DNA of 64,000 nt from Candidatus Amarobacter glycogenicus (GTDB taxonomy: Bacteria; Chloroflexota; Dehalococcoidia; Tepidiformales; Tepidiformaceae): positions 62,001 to 126,000 of the forward strand of contig JADJZF010000012.1 of NCBI GenBank assembly GCA_016719395.1, in the 5' to 3' direction. Every line of letters begins with the position of its first letter. Position 1 is the first letter of the stretch. Both the position numbers and the translations under genes were made by a program. This document shows, piece by piece, positions 45,545-54,368 of the stretch. A model generated the notes under the pieces. It was not told where the DNA came from and searched no databases. It saw nothing but the letters and a program-made list of their open reading frames with translations.

Positions 45545-46568
45545 CAAGGCGCTCGCCAAACTCGGAGCTCGCCTCGATGAGGTGGAGTTCACCGTGCTTG
45601 ATGAAGGGAAACGTGGCGGCCTTTTCGGCCGTGGCGCCCAGGATGCCGTCGTACGCGTCGTCCGTCTCGCCCCCCAGGACCGCGAGTCCGCCGGCGGAGG
45701 TCCGCCGGATACCCGCATGCCTCGTCAGGGTGGCGGCGGCGGCCAGCGGCGCGACGGCGGCGGCCGCCAACGCCAGGGCGGGCAGGGTGGCCAGGGCGCT
45801 GGTCAGCGCAGCGGAGGGTCCGGTGCGCGGCAACCGCGTGACGGTGGCCGCGCCGGCTTCGAACAGCCGCAGCCGAAGCTGACTGATGCCGATTTCGCCC
45901 GGGGCACTCGCCCCGCGACAGCCGCGCGACCCCCTCGCGACAACGGCACGAGCGCCGGGGGCGGAGACAGGGGCCGCGGGCGCGGCCCGCGGAGTGATTC
46001 GGCACAGGGCGCCCCGCGACCACCGCGCCCCGCCCGGCCACCGCGCGAACGCTCGTCGAGGGACAATGAGCCGCCGATTGCTCCAGATATCAACGCCCCG
46101 GAAGTTGATGCCGGTGCGCAGATCGTCGACGACCTGCTTCGCATCTTCGACATCGACGCGGAAATATCGATCCGCGAGCCGCTGACGCCGGGCGATGGCC
46201 TTGGGTCCGTCCTCGCGGTCCTCGATATCAAGGGCGAAGACCTGGGCCTCCTCATCGGCCGCCGCGGCGATACCCTCATCGCCATGCAGTACCTGGTCAA
46301 CCTCATCCTCGGCCGGAAGTACCCGGGCCGCGGTGGCGTGACCATCGATGTGGAGCACTACAAGCACCGCAACGAGGAGCGAATCATCGCCATGGCGACC
46401 CGCATGGGCGACCGCGTGCGCGAATCCGGGAACGCCATCACGCTCGAGCCAATGTCCGCCGCGGAGCGCCGTCTCATCCATATGACCTTCGCGGAAGACC
46501 CGGAACTCGAGACCAACAGCATTGGCGAAGGCGAGAACCGCAAGGTCGTCATCAGCCTGAGGCAGTAA
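45498..46568 (+). CDS. jag: Jag/KhpB RNA-binding protein (Jag-N, KH, R3H)
   Basis: A 356-residue protein. Residues 1-55 are a Jag-N domain (GKTVEDARNKALAKLG, with the conserved GRGAQDAVVRV). Residues 60-200 are a long Gly/Arg/Gln-rich disordered linker. A KH domain (about 205-285, GLLIGRRGDTLIAMQYLVNLI) and an R3H domain (about 290-350) follow, with the motif's Arg and His in PMSAAERRLIHM. It works with YidC and binds RNA in Gram-positive relatives. The linker is much longer than usual. GAGGA lies 6 nt before the ATG. Confidence 0.93.
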   Translation: MDQAEASGKTVEDARNKALAKLGARLDEVEFTVLDEGKRGGLFGRGAQDAVVRVVRLAPQDRESAGGGPPDTRMPRQGGGGGQRRDGGGRQRQGGQGGQGAGQRSGGSGARQPRDGGRAGFEQPQPKLTDADFARGTRPATAARPPRDNGTSAGGGDRGRGRGPRSDSAQGAPRPPRPARPPRERSSRDNEPPIAPDINAPEVDAGAQIVDDLLRIFDIDAEISIREPLTPGDGLGSVLAVLDIKGEDLGLLIGRRGDTLIAMQYLVNLILGRKYPGRGGVTIDVEHYKHRNEERIIAMATRMGDRVRESGNAITLEPMSAAERRLIHMTFAEDPELETNSIGEGENRKVVISLRQ

Positions 46569-46579
46569 GGGGGGCCACC

Positions 46580-47413
46580 ACGCACACCCTGGTCGCCGGA
46601 AACGTCACTCTCGATCGGACCCCCTCGGGAGGGTGGACGCCCGGAGGTCCGTCGCTCTTCGCCGCCCTCGCCTTCGATGCTCTCGGAGCGGATGTCACGC
46701 TCATTTCGAACCTGGAAGAAGGCTTCGACGTAGAGGTGCTGGAGGGGCTCGACGTGCGCTCTTCCGAAGGCGAACTCCCTCGCTACGCCAACACCTACGA
46801 TTCCCGCGGCGGCCGCACCCAGTTCCTGATCGCCGAGGGCAGCCCGCTCCGCCTCGTCCCCCACATCCACCCGGATGAGGTGCCCGATATCGCCTTCATC
46901 GCACCGGCCTTCCACGAATTCCCGCGGGCGCCGGTCCGCTTCAAAGGCTCCATCGTCGGCGTCTCGCTGCAGGGTCCGCTCCGCGCGCTCACGGGGCGCC
47001 AGCGCATCATTCACCACTCGCACCCCTTTGTGGTCGCCGAAAAATTCGTGCGGCCGGGGTGGATCGGCTTCTTCAGCGAAGAAGATACTGCCGCCCCGGA
47101 CGCACTTGCCGAATACATCGCGAGCCTCGGGGCAGTTGCCGTCCTGACGCGTGGCTACAATGGGGCTACACTGTTTGACAGTGATGGTTCTCAGGATCAT
47201 TGGGATGCGATCCCTGCCCGTCTGGTCGACCCGACCGGCGCCGGAGATTGCTTCGCCAGCGCCTTCCTCTTCCGGCTCGCGGAAACGGAAGACCTGGCAG
47301 AGGCCATGGATTTCGCCATCGCTGCGGGAGCCCTGGCTGTCGAAGGCCGCGGCCTCGATGGAATCGCCACCCGCGAGGACATCGAGGGGCGTATGAGGGA
47401 GGCGGACGAATGA
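46580..47413 (+). CDS. PfkB-family carbohydrate kinase, start codon unclear
   Basis: About 277 residues of the ribokinase/PfkB fold: an opening GNVTLDRTPSGGWTPGGPSLFAA-type segment with the substrate GG motif, ALGADVTLISNL, and near the end the anion-hole signature DPTGAGDCFASAF with its catalytic Asp. The open frame includes the expected N-terminus, but no ATG, GTG or TTG lies before 46736, which would remove the substrate site. An ACG at 46580 with AGGGGGG 7 nt upstream, or the CTG at 46589, are the candidates; I use the former. The stop overlaps the parA ATG. The sugar phosphorylated is unknown. Confidence 0.75.
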   Translation, partial: THTLVAGNVTLDRTPSGGWTPGGPSLFAALAFDALGADVTLISNLEEGFDVEVLEGLDVRSSEGELPRYANTYDSRGGRTQFLIAEGSPLRLVPHIHPDEVPDIAFIAPAFHEFPRAPVRFKGSIVGVSLQGPLRALTGRQRIIHHSHPFVVAEKFVRPGWIGFFSEEDTAAPDALAEYIASLGAVAVLTRGYNGATLFDSDGSQDHWDAIPARLVDPTGAGDCFASAFLFRLAETEDLAEAMDFAIAAGALAVEGRGLDGIATREDIEGRMREADE

Positions 47414-48180
47414 CCGCAACAGTTGTTTCGCTCGTGAACCAGAAGGGTGGCGTCGGCAAGACGACTACCGCGGTGTCCCTGGCCGTCGCCCTCGGCCGCA
47501 AAGGCCAGCGGGTCTTGCTCGTTGACCTCGACCCCCAGGCGAACGCGACCAGCGCCCTCGGCGTCGATGGCAAAGACGTCGCCGGCACCTATGACGCCAT
47601 CCTCGATGGAATGCCGATGGCGGACTGCGTCGTCGCCGTGGAAGCGGAGTGCATCAGTGTCGTCCCGTCCAGCGCTGAACTCTCGGGAGCGGAAGTGGAA
47701 CTCGTCCCCGTGATGGCGCGCGAGCGCCGGCTCACCGCCGCGCTGGACCAGGTCCGCGACAGTTACGACTGGATCTTGATCGACTGCCCCCCGTCACTCG
47801 GACTCCTCACGATCAACGCGCTCACCGCCAGCGACGCGGTCATCATCCCCGTGCAGTGCGAATACATGGCCCTCGAAGGCCTCTCCCGCCTGATGGAAAC
47901 CCTGGACCTCGTAAAGCGGAACCTGAACCCCCGGCTCCACGTCCTCGGTGTCATCCTCACCATGTTCGATGCGCGCACACGACTCGCTCAGCAAGTTGTC
48001 GACGAAGTCCGTGGGCATTTCCCCCAGACCTTCGCCACCATCATCCCCCGGTCAGTCCGCCTCAGCGAGGCTCCAAGCCATGGGAAGTCCATCTTCCTGT
48101 ACGACCAGGGTGGCCGGTCGGCCACCGCCTACGATGCCGTCGCCTCCGAACTTCTCGAACGCGCAGGAGTGGCCGCATGA
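47410..48180 (+). CDS. parA: Chromosome partitioning ATPase ParA (Soj)
   Basis: A 256-residue Walker ATPase that drives ParB-parS segregation. Deviant Walker A NQKGGVGKTTTAV (signature Lys included), LLVDLDPQANATSALG, DWILIDCPPSLGLLTINAL and the QCEYMALEGLSRLMETL segment are all intact. The short N-terminus marks the chromosomal Soj type rather than the large plasmid ParA. ATG 47410 overlaps the upstream stop, and the stop overlaps parB (ATGA). Confidence 0.96.
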   Translation: MTATVVSLVNQKGGVGKTTTAVSLAVALGRKGQRVLLVDLDPQANATSALGVDGKDVAGTYDAILDGMPMADCVVAVEAECISVVPSSAELSGAEVELVPVMARERRLTAALDQVRDSYDWILIDCPPSLGLLTINALTASDAVIIPVQCEYMALEGLSRLMETLDLVKRNLNPRLHVLGVILTMFDARTRLAQQVVDEVRGHFPQTFATIIPRSVRLSEAPSHGKSIFLYDQGGRSATAYDAVASELLERAGVAA

Positions 48181-49226
48181 CTCAGCCGAAACGTGGTCTA
48201 GGACGCGGGCTCGATGCCCTGTTCGGCGGCGCTGCCGCCCCAACCGCGGACCCCGAATCCGAACCCGAAAACCACGACGCGGTGGCCGCACAGCCCCCCC
48301 GTCGTGAAGAAGTCGTCGAGCCGTCGCCTCCCCCGGCAGCCCGTCGCCTGGCCGAACCCGATCCTCCGGCCCCCCGTTTCGAGCCGCGTGCCGCATCCGT
48401 CGCACCTGCTGTCCCAGTGCGGAGCCGCGGCCCCGAAGTGCTCGATATCGACCTCATCTCGCCGAACCCGGAACAGCCGCGCACCAACTTCGAACCAGAG
48501 AAACTTCGCGAACTCTCCGAGTCCATCCGCGAACACGGGATCATCCAGCCCCTCATCGTCAGCCGCGATGAAGATGGCGGCTATTTCCTCATCGCAGGGG
48601 AGCGCCGCCTCCAGGCAGCCCGCCTCGCCGGCCTCGAGACGGTGCCGGTCGTGGTCCGCCAGGCCGCCGATAGCGAGCTTCTCGAACTGGCGCTCATCGA
48701 AAACATCCAGCGCGCCGACCTCAACGCCGTCGAAGAAGCGATGGCCTACCGGCGCCTCGTTGAGGAGTACCAGCTCACCCAGGAAGAAGTCGCGAGAAAG
48801 GTCGGCAAGAACCGCGCCACCGTCGCGAACGCGCTCCGCCTCCTGCAACTGGAATCCGAGATCCGGCGCAGTCTCGTCTCCGGCGAGATCAGCGAAGGGC
48901 ACGCGCGCGCGCTGCTCGGCCTGCCCGAGGGCCGCGGCCGGGTGAACGCCTGGCGCGAAGTCGTGAAGCGCAAGCTCTCCGTCCGTGATACCGAGGGTTA
49001 CGTCCGCCGATCTCTCGCCGAAGTCCCCGCGACGACATCCTCGCCGGGCGCCCAGACGGCCCGGCGGGATTCCGCTTACTCCGATATCGAGTCCCGGCTG
49101 CGGCGAGCCCTCAGCACAAGGGTGAAGATCGAACCCCAGAAGAAGGGCGCCAAGATCGTCATCGAGTGCTACAGCAGCGAGGAGTTCGAGAACGTCGTCA
49201 GCACGCTCTTGGGCGAGTACCAATGA
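48177..49226 (+). CDS. parB: Chromosome partitioning protein ParB (Spo0J)
   Basis: A 349-residue CTPase clamp that loads at parS. The N-terminus has the RGLGRGLDALFGG motif that stimulates ParA. A Pro-rich linker leads to the ParB/Srx core with NPEQPRTNF, IREHGIIQPLIV and the CTP-binding GERRLQAARLAG. ENIQRADLNAVEEA and a helix-turn-helix (EVARKVGKNRATVANALRLL) recognise parS; the C-terminal dimer domain (about 300-349) follows. Its cognate sites are the four parS at 43233-43487. The stop overlaps ridA. Confidence 0.96.
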   Translation: MTQPKRGLGRGLDALFGGAAAPTADPESEPENHDAVAAQPPRREEVVEPSPPPAARRLAEPDPPAPRFEPRAASVAPAVPVRSRGPEVLDIDLISPNPEQPRTNFEPEKLRELSESIREHGIIQPLIVSRDEDGGYFLIAGERRLQAARLAGLETVPVVVRQAADSELLELALIENIQRADLNAVEEAMAYRRLVEEYQLTQEEVARKVGKNRATVANALRLLQLESEIRRSLVSGEISEGHARALLGLPEGRGRVNAWREVVKRKLSVRDTEGYVRRSLAEVPATTSSPGAQTARRDSAYSDIESRLRRALSTRVKIEPQKKGAKIVIECYSSEEFENVVSTLLGEYQ

Positions 49227-49681
49227 GCCACGAAGCTCGCCTCAAAGCGCTCGCCATCGACCTCCCGCCGGTGCCCGTGGCAGCTGGCCTCTACGCGCCG
49301 TGTGTCCGCAGCGGAAACCAGCTCTTCGTCTCTGGCCAGGTGCCGGTGAAGGACGGTGTGCCGATGCGCAAAGGCAAGCTTGGCGATGGCGTAACCATCG
49401 ATGAAGCCGCCGGCCTCGCCAGGCAGTGCGCCCTCCAGGCCGTCGCCATCGTCCGCAACGAACTCGGCACGCTCGACAAAGTGACCAGGGTCATCCGCGT
49501 CGGGGGCTTCGTCGCCAGTGCTGAGGGCTTCATCGACCATCCGAAGGTCGTGAACGGTGCTTCGCAACTCCTCCTCGACCTGTTCGGAGAGGCCGGGCGC
49601 CATGCCCGGGTCGCCGTCGGCCTCGCCGAGTTGCCTTTCGGCGTCCCGGTGGAAGTCGAGTTCCTCTTCGAAGTCAGCTGA
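49223..49681 (+). CDS. RidA/YjgF-YER057c-UK114 family protein
   Basis: 152 residues: LYAPCVRSGNQLFVSGQVPVKDG, then a TIDEAAGLARQCALQAVAIVRNELG helix, and the closing ARVAVGLAELPFGVPVEVEFLFEV with the Arg and Glu that bind enamine/imine intermediates in RidA proteins. The family deaminates reactive enamines; this subgroup (YjgH/RutC-like length) is not always catalytic. ATG overlaps the parB stop, so it is the last gene of the parAB operon. Confidence 0.9.
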   Translation: MSHEARLKALAIDLPPVPVAAGLYAPCVRSGNQLFVSGQVPVKDGVPMRKGKLGDGVTIDEAAGLARQCALQAVAIVRNELGTLDKVTRVIRVGGFVASAEGFIDHPKVVNGASQLLLDLFGEAGRHARVAVGLAELPFGVPVEVEFLFEVS

Positions 49682-49726
49682 GGGCCACCCGTCACTTTTC
49701 CGCCAGTCCGCGCCAATACGCGTTTG

Positions 49727-50737
49727 ATGTTACATCCACCGTTACTCCGCTCGCTGCTCCTAACCGGCGCGTTCATGGCGTTCACAGGAGTCGCCTGCGC
49801 GGACCGGGCGGTGGTGCCGGGTGTGGCCAGCGATTCTGTGCCCACGGCGCCGGCAGCGCCGCCATCCACCGCAACACCGCTGCCTTCGCCGAAACCCTCG
49901 CCGAGCGCCGGCCCGAACGCTCCCCCATCGGCTGACGGCCCCTGGAACCGCGACCTCGTCCTCTACTCCTCGGAAGACGGTTTGACGTTCTCGAACCAGA
50001 GGACACTCATCGAACGAGCGGGAGTCCCCGATGTCATTCGCGACTCTAGCGGGCGGCTCGTCGCCGTCTTCCAGTGGTTCCCATTCGACAATCGGGATGC
50101 GTTCGACCGCGTCGCAGTGGCGTTCTCCAGCGACGAAGGCGAGACCTGGTCCAAGCCCGTCCAGGTCCAGGTTTCAGGCATGCCAGCGAACCTCATCCGC
50201 CCCTTCGACCCGACGATTGTTCAGCTTCCGGACGGCCGCTTCCGCCTGTACTTCACCTCGCGCGGGCAGGGCCAGGGCGAGCTACCGGGCATCTACTCCG
50301 CCATTTCCAGCGATGCGGCCGTGTACCAGTTCGAGGATGGCCCACGGTTTGCCCCGGAAGGCGGCACCGTCGATGCATCGGTGGTCTTCTACCAGGCTGC
50401 CTGGCATCTCTTCTCACACAACCAGAAGGCCAACACCGGCCAGGGGTTCCACGCCGTCTCGCAGGATGGCCTCGCGTTCACCCGCTTGCCCGATGTGGAT
50501 GCGGGCCAGGGCCGCCAGTGGATCGGCAACGCGGTTGTAACCGATGGCGTCCTCCGCTACTACGGTTCCGGCCGGGACGGCGTCTGGATAGCGTCCTCGA
50601 AGGATGGTGCAGCGTGGACCATCGTGGGCACGGGGCCATCGGCGGGCGACCCCTGCGCTCTCCGCCTCCCATCCGGGCGGACGCTCCTCATCGCGGTTGG
50701 CCCGCCCCGAGCAGACGCCGGACCAAGGCCAAACTGA
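49727..50737 (+). CDS. Sialidase/BNR-like propeller lipoprotein
   Basis: A 336-residue exported lipoprotein with lipobox TGVAC (Cys24) and a long Pro/Ser/Thr linker (about 30-70). It then forms a five- or six-bladed propeller with Asp-box-like turns (SSDEGETW, SSKDGAAWT) and RPFDPTIVQLPDGRFRLYF, as in sialidases and GH32/43/33-type enzymes. The catalytic residues of known sialidases are not clear, so it may only bind glycans. ATG at 49727 with TTG adjacent. It ends just before the CaiB gene. Confidence 0.72.
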   Translation: MLHPPLLRSLLLTGAFMAFTGVACADRAVVPGVASDSVPTAPAAPPSTATPLPSPKPSPSAGPNAPPSADGPWNRDLVLYSSEDGLTFSNQRTLIERAGVPDVIRDSSGRLVAVFQWFPFDNRDAFDRVAVAFSSDEGETWSKPVQVQVSGMPANLIRPFDPTIVQLPDGRFRLYFTSRGQGQGELPGIYSAISSDAAVYQFEDGPRFAPEGGTVDASVVFYQAAWHLFSHNQKANTGQGFHAVSQDGLAFTRLPDVDAGQGRQWIGNAVVTDGVLRYYGSGRDGVWIASSKDGAAWTIVGTGPSAGDPCALRLPSGRTLLIAVGPPRADAGPRPN

Positions 50738-50791
50738 GACTCGGCTGCACCGTCCCCTCAACCACGGGACGCATCCCGGCCCACCGCCCCG

Positions 50792-50797
50792 TAGGAT
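50792..50797 (+). promoter_or_regulatory. TAGGAT -10 box of the CaiB gene
   Basis: TAGGAT ends 9 nt before the ATG at 50807, with no Shine-Dalgarno sequence between. Confidence 0.4.
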
Positions 50798-50806
50798 TGC
50801 GTCACC

Positions 50807-52036
50807 ATGACCAATCCATCCGACTCCGAAGAACTCCTCTTCTCCGGCCTCAAGGTCGTCGATTGCGGCACCTGGATTGCCGGGCCCGTCGCCGGCACCA
50901 TCCTCGCCGACTTCGGCGCCAGCGTTATCAAGGTCGAAGTCCCCGGCGCCGGCGACCCGTACCGCGCGCTCTCGGGCGGCCCCCTCAGCCCTCGGGCTCC
51001 CGTCAATTACATGTGGATGTGCGACGGCCGCAACAAGCGCAGCATCACCCTCAACCTCGCCTCCGCAGAAGGCCGCGACATCCTGATGCGACTCGTCCGC
51101 GATTGCGACGTGTTCATCACCAACCAGCCGTTCCCAACGCGTCGCAAGCTCCGCCTGAACTACGAAGACCTCGCCCCCGAAAACGGCCGCATGATCTACG
51201 CCTCGCTCACGGCCTATGGAGAGTACGGCCCTGATGCCGAACTCGAGGGCTTCGACGGCGTCGCCTGGTGGGCACGTTCGGGGCTCATGGATCGCGTCCG
51301 CGCTCCCGGGGCGACGCCCGGCGGATCCGTGCCCGGCATGGGCGACCACCCGACGGCCGTTTCGCTCTACGCCGCCATCGTCACCGCATTGATGCGCCGC
51401 GAGAGGACCGGCAAAGGCGGCCGAGTCCACACCAGCCTTCTCGCCAACGGGGTCTGGTCGAACGCCTGCCTCGCCCAGGGGGCCGTCATCGGCGCCGAGT
51501 TCCCTGTCCGGGATGACGGCTCCGGGCCAGCGCGCTTCCCCAACCGCGTGCTCTACCCCACGAGCGACAACCGCCTCCTCCAGCTCTACATGGTCCGCAC
51601 CCAGGCGGAGTTCGATGCCCTTCTCATCGCTTCAGGGAGAGACGATATTCTCGTCGACCCTCGCTTCGGCAGCCCTGCTTCCCGACTCGAAAACGGCGCC
51701 GCGCTCGTCCAGCTTCTGCGCGAGACCTTCGCCACCCATTCCGCCGCCGAATGGCTCGCGACCTTCCGGGAACACGGCGTGCCCGTCACCCTGGTTGCCG
51801 AGATGGAGGACCTCCCCAACGACCCGCAACTCCGGGCGAACAACATCGTCGCGCCACCGACAGGTCCCGGTGTCCCGGCCGAGGTGATCATCAACCACCC
51901 CTTGAACATCGATGGCATGCCCCGGGCGGGCGCACACCACGCCCCGGAGGTCGGCGAGAACACCGCCGAGGTGCTCGCCGAACTTGGGTTTTCCGCAAGT
52001 GCCATCGAAGGCTTGAGGGCCCGCGGCATCACCTGA
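50807..52036 (+). CDS. CaiB/BaiF CoA-transferase family protein
   Basis: A 409-residue single-domain family III CoA-transferase: LKVVDCGTWIAGPVAGTILADFGASVIKVEVPGAGDPYR with the CoA-binding region, RNKRSITLNL, and ASLTAYGEYGPDAELEGFDGVAWWARSGL. The nucleophilic Asp of the family would be expected near residue 170-180; GDHPTAVSLYAAIV holds a candidate. It moves CoA between a carboxylic acid and an acyl-CoA, substrate unknown. Unlike the loci at 26695 and 57405 it is not duplicated or frameshifted. Confidence 0.9.
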   Translation: MTNPSDSEELLFSGLKVVDCGTWIAGPVAGTILADFGASVIKVEVPGAGDPYRALSGGPLSPRAPVNYMWMCDGRNKRSITLNLASAEGRDILMRLVRDCDVFITNQPFPTRRKLRLNYEDLAPENGRMIYASLTAYGEYGPDAELEGFDGVAWWARSGLMDRVRAPGATPGGSVPGMGDHPTAVSLYAAIVTALMRRERTGKGGRVHTSLLANGVWSNACLAQGAVIGAEFPVRDDGSGPARFPNRVLYPTSDNRLLQLYMVRTQAEFDALLIASGRDDILVDPRFGSPASRLENGAALVQLLRETFATHSAAEWLATFREHGVPVTLVAEMEDLPNDPQLRANNIVAPPTGPGVPAEVIINHPLNIDGMPRAGAHHAPEVGENTAEVLAELGFSASAIEGLRARGIT

Positions 52037-52082
52037 TGCATCGCACCTAAGGCGGCCCACGAGTAGATTCCCACTTGAGACG

Positions 52083-53042
52083 ATGCCCGGAGCCGCCGCC
52101 GTGTACAACGACTTCGCGATATTCACCGGCCGCGCCCACCCCGAGTTGGCCGAAGCAATCGCCGCGCGACTGGGGCGCCCCCTCGGCAAGGTCGATGTCT
52201 TCGAATTCTCGAACGAGAACATCTTCGTCCAGTTCCAGGAGAACATCCGCCAGCGCGATGTGTACCTGGTCCAGCCGTTCGTCTCTCCGGTCAACACATC
52301 GATTCTCGAACTGTTGATCATGATCGATGCAGCCCGCCGCGCTTCGGCCGGCCGCATCACCGCTGTCATCCCGTACTACGCCTATGGCCGCAGCGACAAA
52401 AAGGACCAGCCTCGCGTACCCATCACTGCCCGCTTGATAGCGAACATGCTCGAAACGGCCGGCGCCGACCGCGTCCTCACCATGAACCTCCATGCCGGCC
52501 AGATCCAGGGCTTCTTCAACATCCCCCTCGATGAGCTCAACGCGCTCTTTCCCGTCTCCGCTTACTTCAAATCGAAGAACCTCACCGATTACACCGTCGT
52601 CGCCACCGATGTCGGCGGCGAGAAGCGCGCCCGGGACCTCGCTGTCCGCCTGGACCTCCCGCTCGCGATCATCGACAAGCGGCGCATCGGGAACACCGAG
52701 ACCGCCGAGGCGATGCACGTCATCGGCGAGGTCGAAGGACGCGGCTGCCTCATCCTCGATGACGAAATCAGCACTGCAGGCACCATCGTCTCCGCAGTGA
52801 ACGCGCTCCGCCAGAACGGCGCCCGGGAGATGATCATCAGCTGTTACCACCCCGTCTTCAGCGGGCCTGCCGTCGCCCGCCTCCGTTCGCTCGATGCGCG
52901 TGAAATCGTCGTCACCGATTCCGTCCCTCTGGGCCCGGAGAAGCGCCTCCCGAACCTCACCATCCTCCCCGTTGCCCCGCAATTTGGCGATGCCATCGGC
53001 CGCATCCACTCCGGTCAGTCGGTGGGCGCTCTCTTCCAGTAG
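52083..53042 (+). CDS. prs: Ribose-phosphate pyrophosphokinase
   Basis: A 319-residue PRPP synthase: ENIRQRDVYLVQPFVSPVN, AVIPYYAYGRSDKKDQPRVPI with the flexible-loop basic residues, NLHAGQIQGFFNIPLDEL with the metal-binding His, and the PRPP loop LILDDEISTAGT. It makes PRPP for nucleotide and amino acid synthesis. A TAGATT box (52064-52069) lies 13 nt before the ATG. Its stop is about 85 bases upstream of the riboswitch. Confidence 0.96.
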   Translation: MPGAAAVYNDFAIFTGRAHPELAEAIAARLGRPLGKVDVFEFSNENIFVQFQENIRQRDVYLVQPFVSPVNTSILELLIMIDAARRASAGRITAVIPYYAYGRSDKKDQPRVPITARLIANMLETAGADRVLTMNLHAGQIQGFFNIPLDELNALFPVSAYFKSKNLTDYTVVATDVGGEKRARDLAVRLDLPLAIIDKRRIGNTETAEAMHVIGEVEGRGCLILDDEISTAGTIVSAVNALRQNGAREMIISCYHPVFSGPAVARLRSLDAREIVVTDSVPLGPEKRLPNLTILPVAPQFGDAIGRIHSGQSVGALFQ

Positions 53043-53124
53043 CGCGGGAACTGACCCGGCGACAGGTAAGCCGAATTTACGAACTGTTAATGCAACCGCT
53101 GGTTGCCATGTGGTACAACGTTCG

Positions 53125-53255
53125 TGCCGAACCGGTGGCAACACCGGACGGGGGACCCACCACCTGGGGTGTATCCGGGCCTTGGCCTGGTAGGCGACTC
53201 CCTTCGCCGAACCCGTCAGCTAACCCCGTAGGCGTATTGGGAGAGGCGTGGCAGC
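53125..53255 (+). ncRNA. Cyclic di-AMP riboswitch (ydaO-yuaA class, RF00379)
   Basis: The characteristic strings are all present in order: GGGGGACCCA (53150-53159), TGGGGTGTATCC (53164-53175), CCGAACCCGTCAGCTAACC (53207-53225), CGTAGGCG and GGGAGAGG (53239-53246). These match the ydaO/yuaA aptamer, which binds two c-di-AMP molecules in a pseudo-two-fold fold. A small hairpin CCGGTG/CACCGG (about 53132-53146) fits its first arm. Downstream, CGCACGG/CCGTGCG (53306-53312 and 53317-53323) can form a stem before the ribosome site of the next gene and may be the expression platform. Confidence 0.9.
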
Positions 53256-53360
53256 CGCTCAGCCTGCCGCATCAAGCCTCTCAGACCGCGATGGATCGGC
53301 TTCGCCGCACGGCCCCCCGTGCGCGGATTCGTTCCGCCCGTCTCGCTAAGGAGGCTGCCG

Positions 53361-53546
53361 ATGCTTCGGAACTCACGCCAACCATGGTGGAAGCGGCTCG
53401 TCGCCGCCGAACCCGTCCCCGCCTACGTCCAGGAGGCCGCGTCCGCGCTTCAGCGCCGCTGCCCCGAATGCCGCGATACCTACGATGTTCGCGACCACTA
53501 TTGCCCGCGGTGCCACACTGCCACGCCCGAGTGGCGCTACGGCTGA
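53361..53546 (+). CDS. Small zinc-ribbon protein under riboswitch control
   Basis: A 61-residue protein with a basic N-terminal part (LRNSRQPWWKRLVAAEP) and a zinc ribbon CPECRDTYDVRDHYCPRC, two CxxC pairs. There is no membrane helix or signal. AAGGAGG lies 8 nt before the ATG. It is the only gene downstream of the c-di-AMP riboswitch; the next gene is convergent. Known targets of this riboswitch class are potassium transporters and cell-wall hydrolases, so a free-standing ribbon is unusual. Function unknown; perhaps a regulator or adaptor. Confidence 0.75.
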   Translation: MLRNSRQPWWKRLVAAEPVPAYVQEAASALQRRCPECRDTYDVRDHYCPRCHTATPEWRYG

Positions 53547-53599
53547 TCGAGTCGTTCCCTCCTCCGGTGTGCCGTTTCCCTCGCGGCCACCACCCCCTC

Positions 53600-53632
53600 G
53601 AAGGCCACCTGTGGAAGGCACGGGTGGCCTTC
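53600..53632. terminator. Bidirectional hairpin between the zinc-ribbon and thioesterase genes
   Basis: GAAGGCCACC (53600-53609) pairs exactly with GGTGGCCTTC (53623-53632) across a 13-nt loop, between convergent genes. It lacks a long T-run. Confidence 0.55.
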
Positions 53633-53654
53633 CTGGTGTCACCGGCGGTGCTCG

Positions 53655-54368
53655 CTACTGGGGGGCGGAGGTATCCGTCCTGCCTCGTTCCCGCGCCTGC
53701 ATCGCCTGCATCGCGGCGAAATCGACCGAAATGAACACGCCTTCGGCTTCGGCGCAGAGTGTCTCGCCATCGTGGATGGTGCCCGTCGTGAAGATCTTGC
53801 GGCCCTCCACCCGGTCGACCCAGGCGGTGAAGCTCAGTTCCTTGTGCAGGGGTGTCGGCCGCCGATAGCGGACCGTCAGCGTCCCGGTCATGCCGGATTT
53901 GTCGCTCAGGGACTGGGCCATCCCCAGCAGTTCGTCGAGCGCGGCGGCGACGAACCCGCCATGGACATGGCCCGGAGGGCCCTCGTAATGGAGTCCGAAG
54001 CGGCCGGTACCCCGGATCTTGCCGTCTTCGACCCTGAAGCTCAGCGGCGGCGCCAGCGGATTGCCCAGCCCCATGAGGGGTGAACGGTCCAGCATCACCC
54101 GGGTCGATGGCGCCGTGCTCGATTCCGCGAAGCCCCACTGGTGGTGGCCTTTCCGGGTGGCTTCCAGCCTTACCGCGAACTGTTCGGCCGAGGCTGCCGC
54201 CGCGAGCAGGTCCTCTTCGCTTGCATCCATGTCGACGAGTGCTTCGTTAATCTTCCGCAGGGCCGCCGCCAGCTTGTGGAGCGCGATGCGTTGGCCCGTT
54301 GGGGGGCCGGCCTCGGTCCAGCTCGACGCGTTGAAGATTGCATGCTGCTTCGGTGAGGGCTCTTCCAT
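53655..54368 (-). CDS. PaaI-type hotdog thioesterase
   Basis: 237 residues. The C-terminal half (about 105-230) is a hotdog domain: HYEGPPGHVHGGFVAAALDELLGMAQ with the catalytic-site HGG and acidic residue, then GTLTVRYRRPTPLHKELSFTAWV. The N-terminal 90 residues are helical and unusual for the family, perhaps a dimer or partner module. It likely hydrolyses acyl- or aryl-CoA esters, fitting the many CoA-metabolising genes in the window. Confidence 0.85.
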   Translation of the reverse strand: MEEPSPKQHAIFNASSWTEAGPPTGQRIALHKLAAALRKINEALVDMDASEEDLLAAAASAEQFAVRLEATRKGHHQWGFAESSTAPSTRVMLDRSPLMGLGNPLAPPLSFRVEDGKIRGTGRFGLHYEGPPGHVHGGFVAAALDELLGMAQSLSDKSGMTGTLTVRYRRPTPLHKELSFTAWVDRVEGRKIFTTGTIHDGETLCAEAEGVFISVDFAAMQAMQARERGRTDTSAPQ

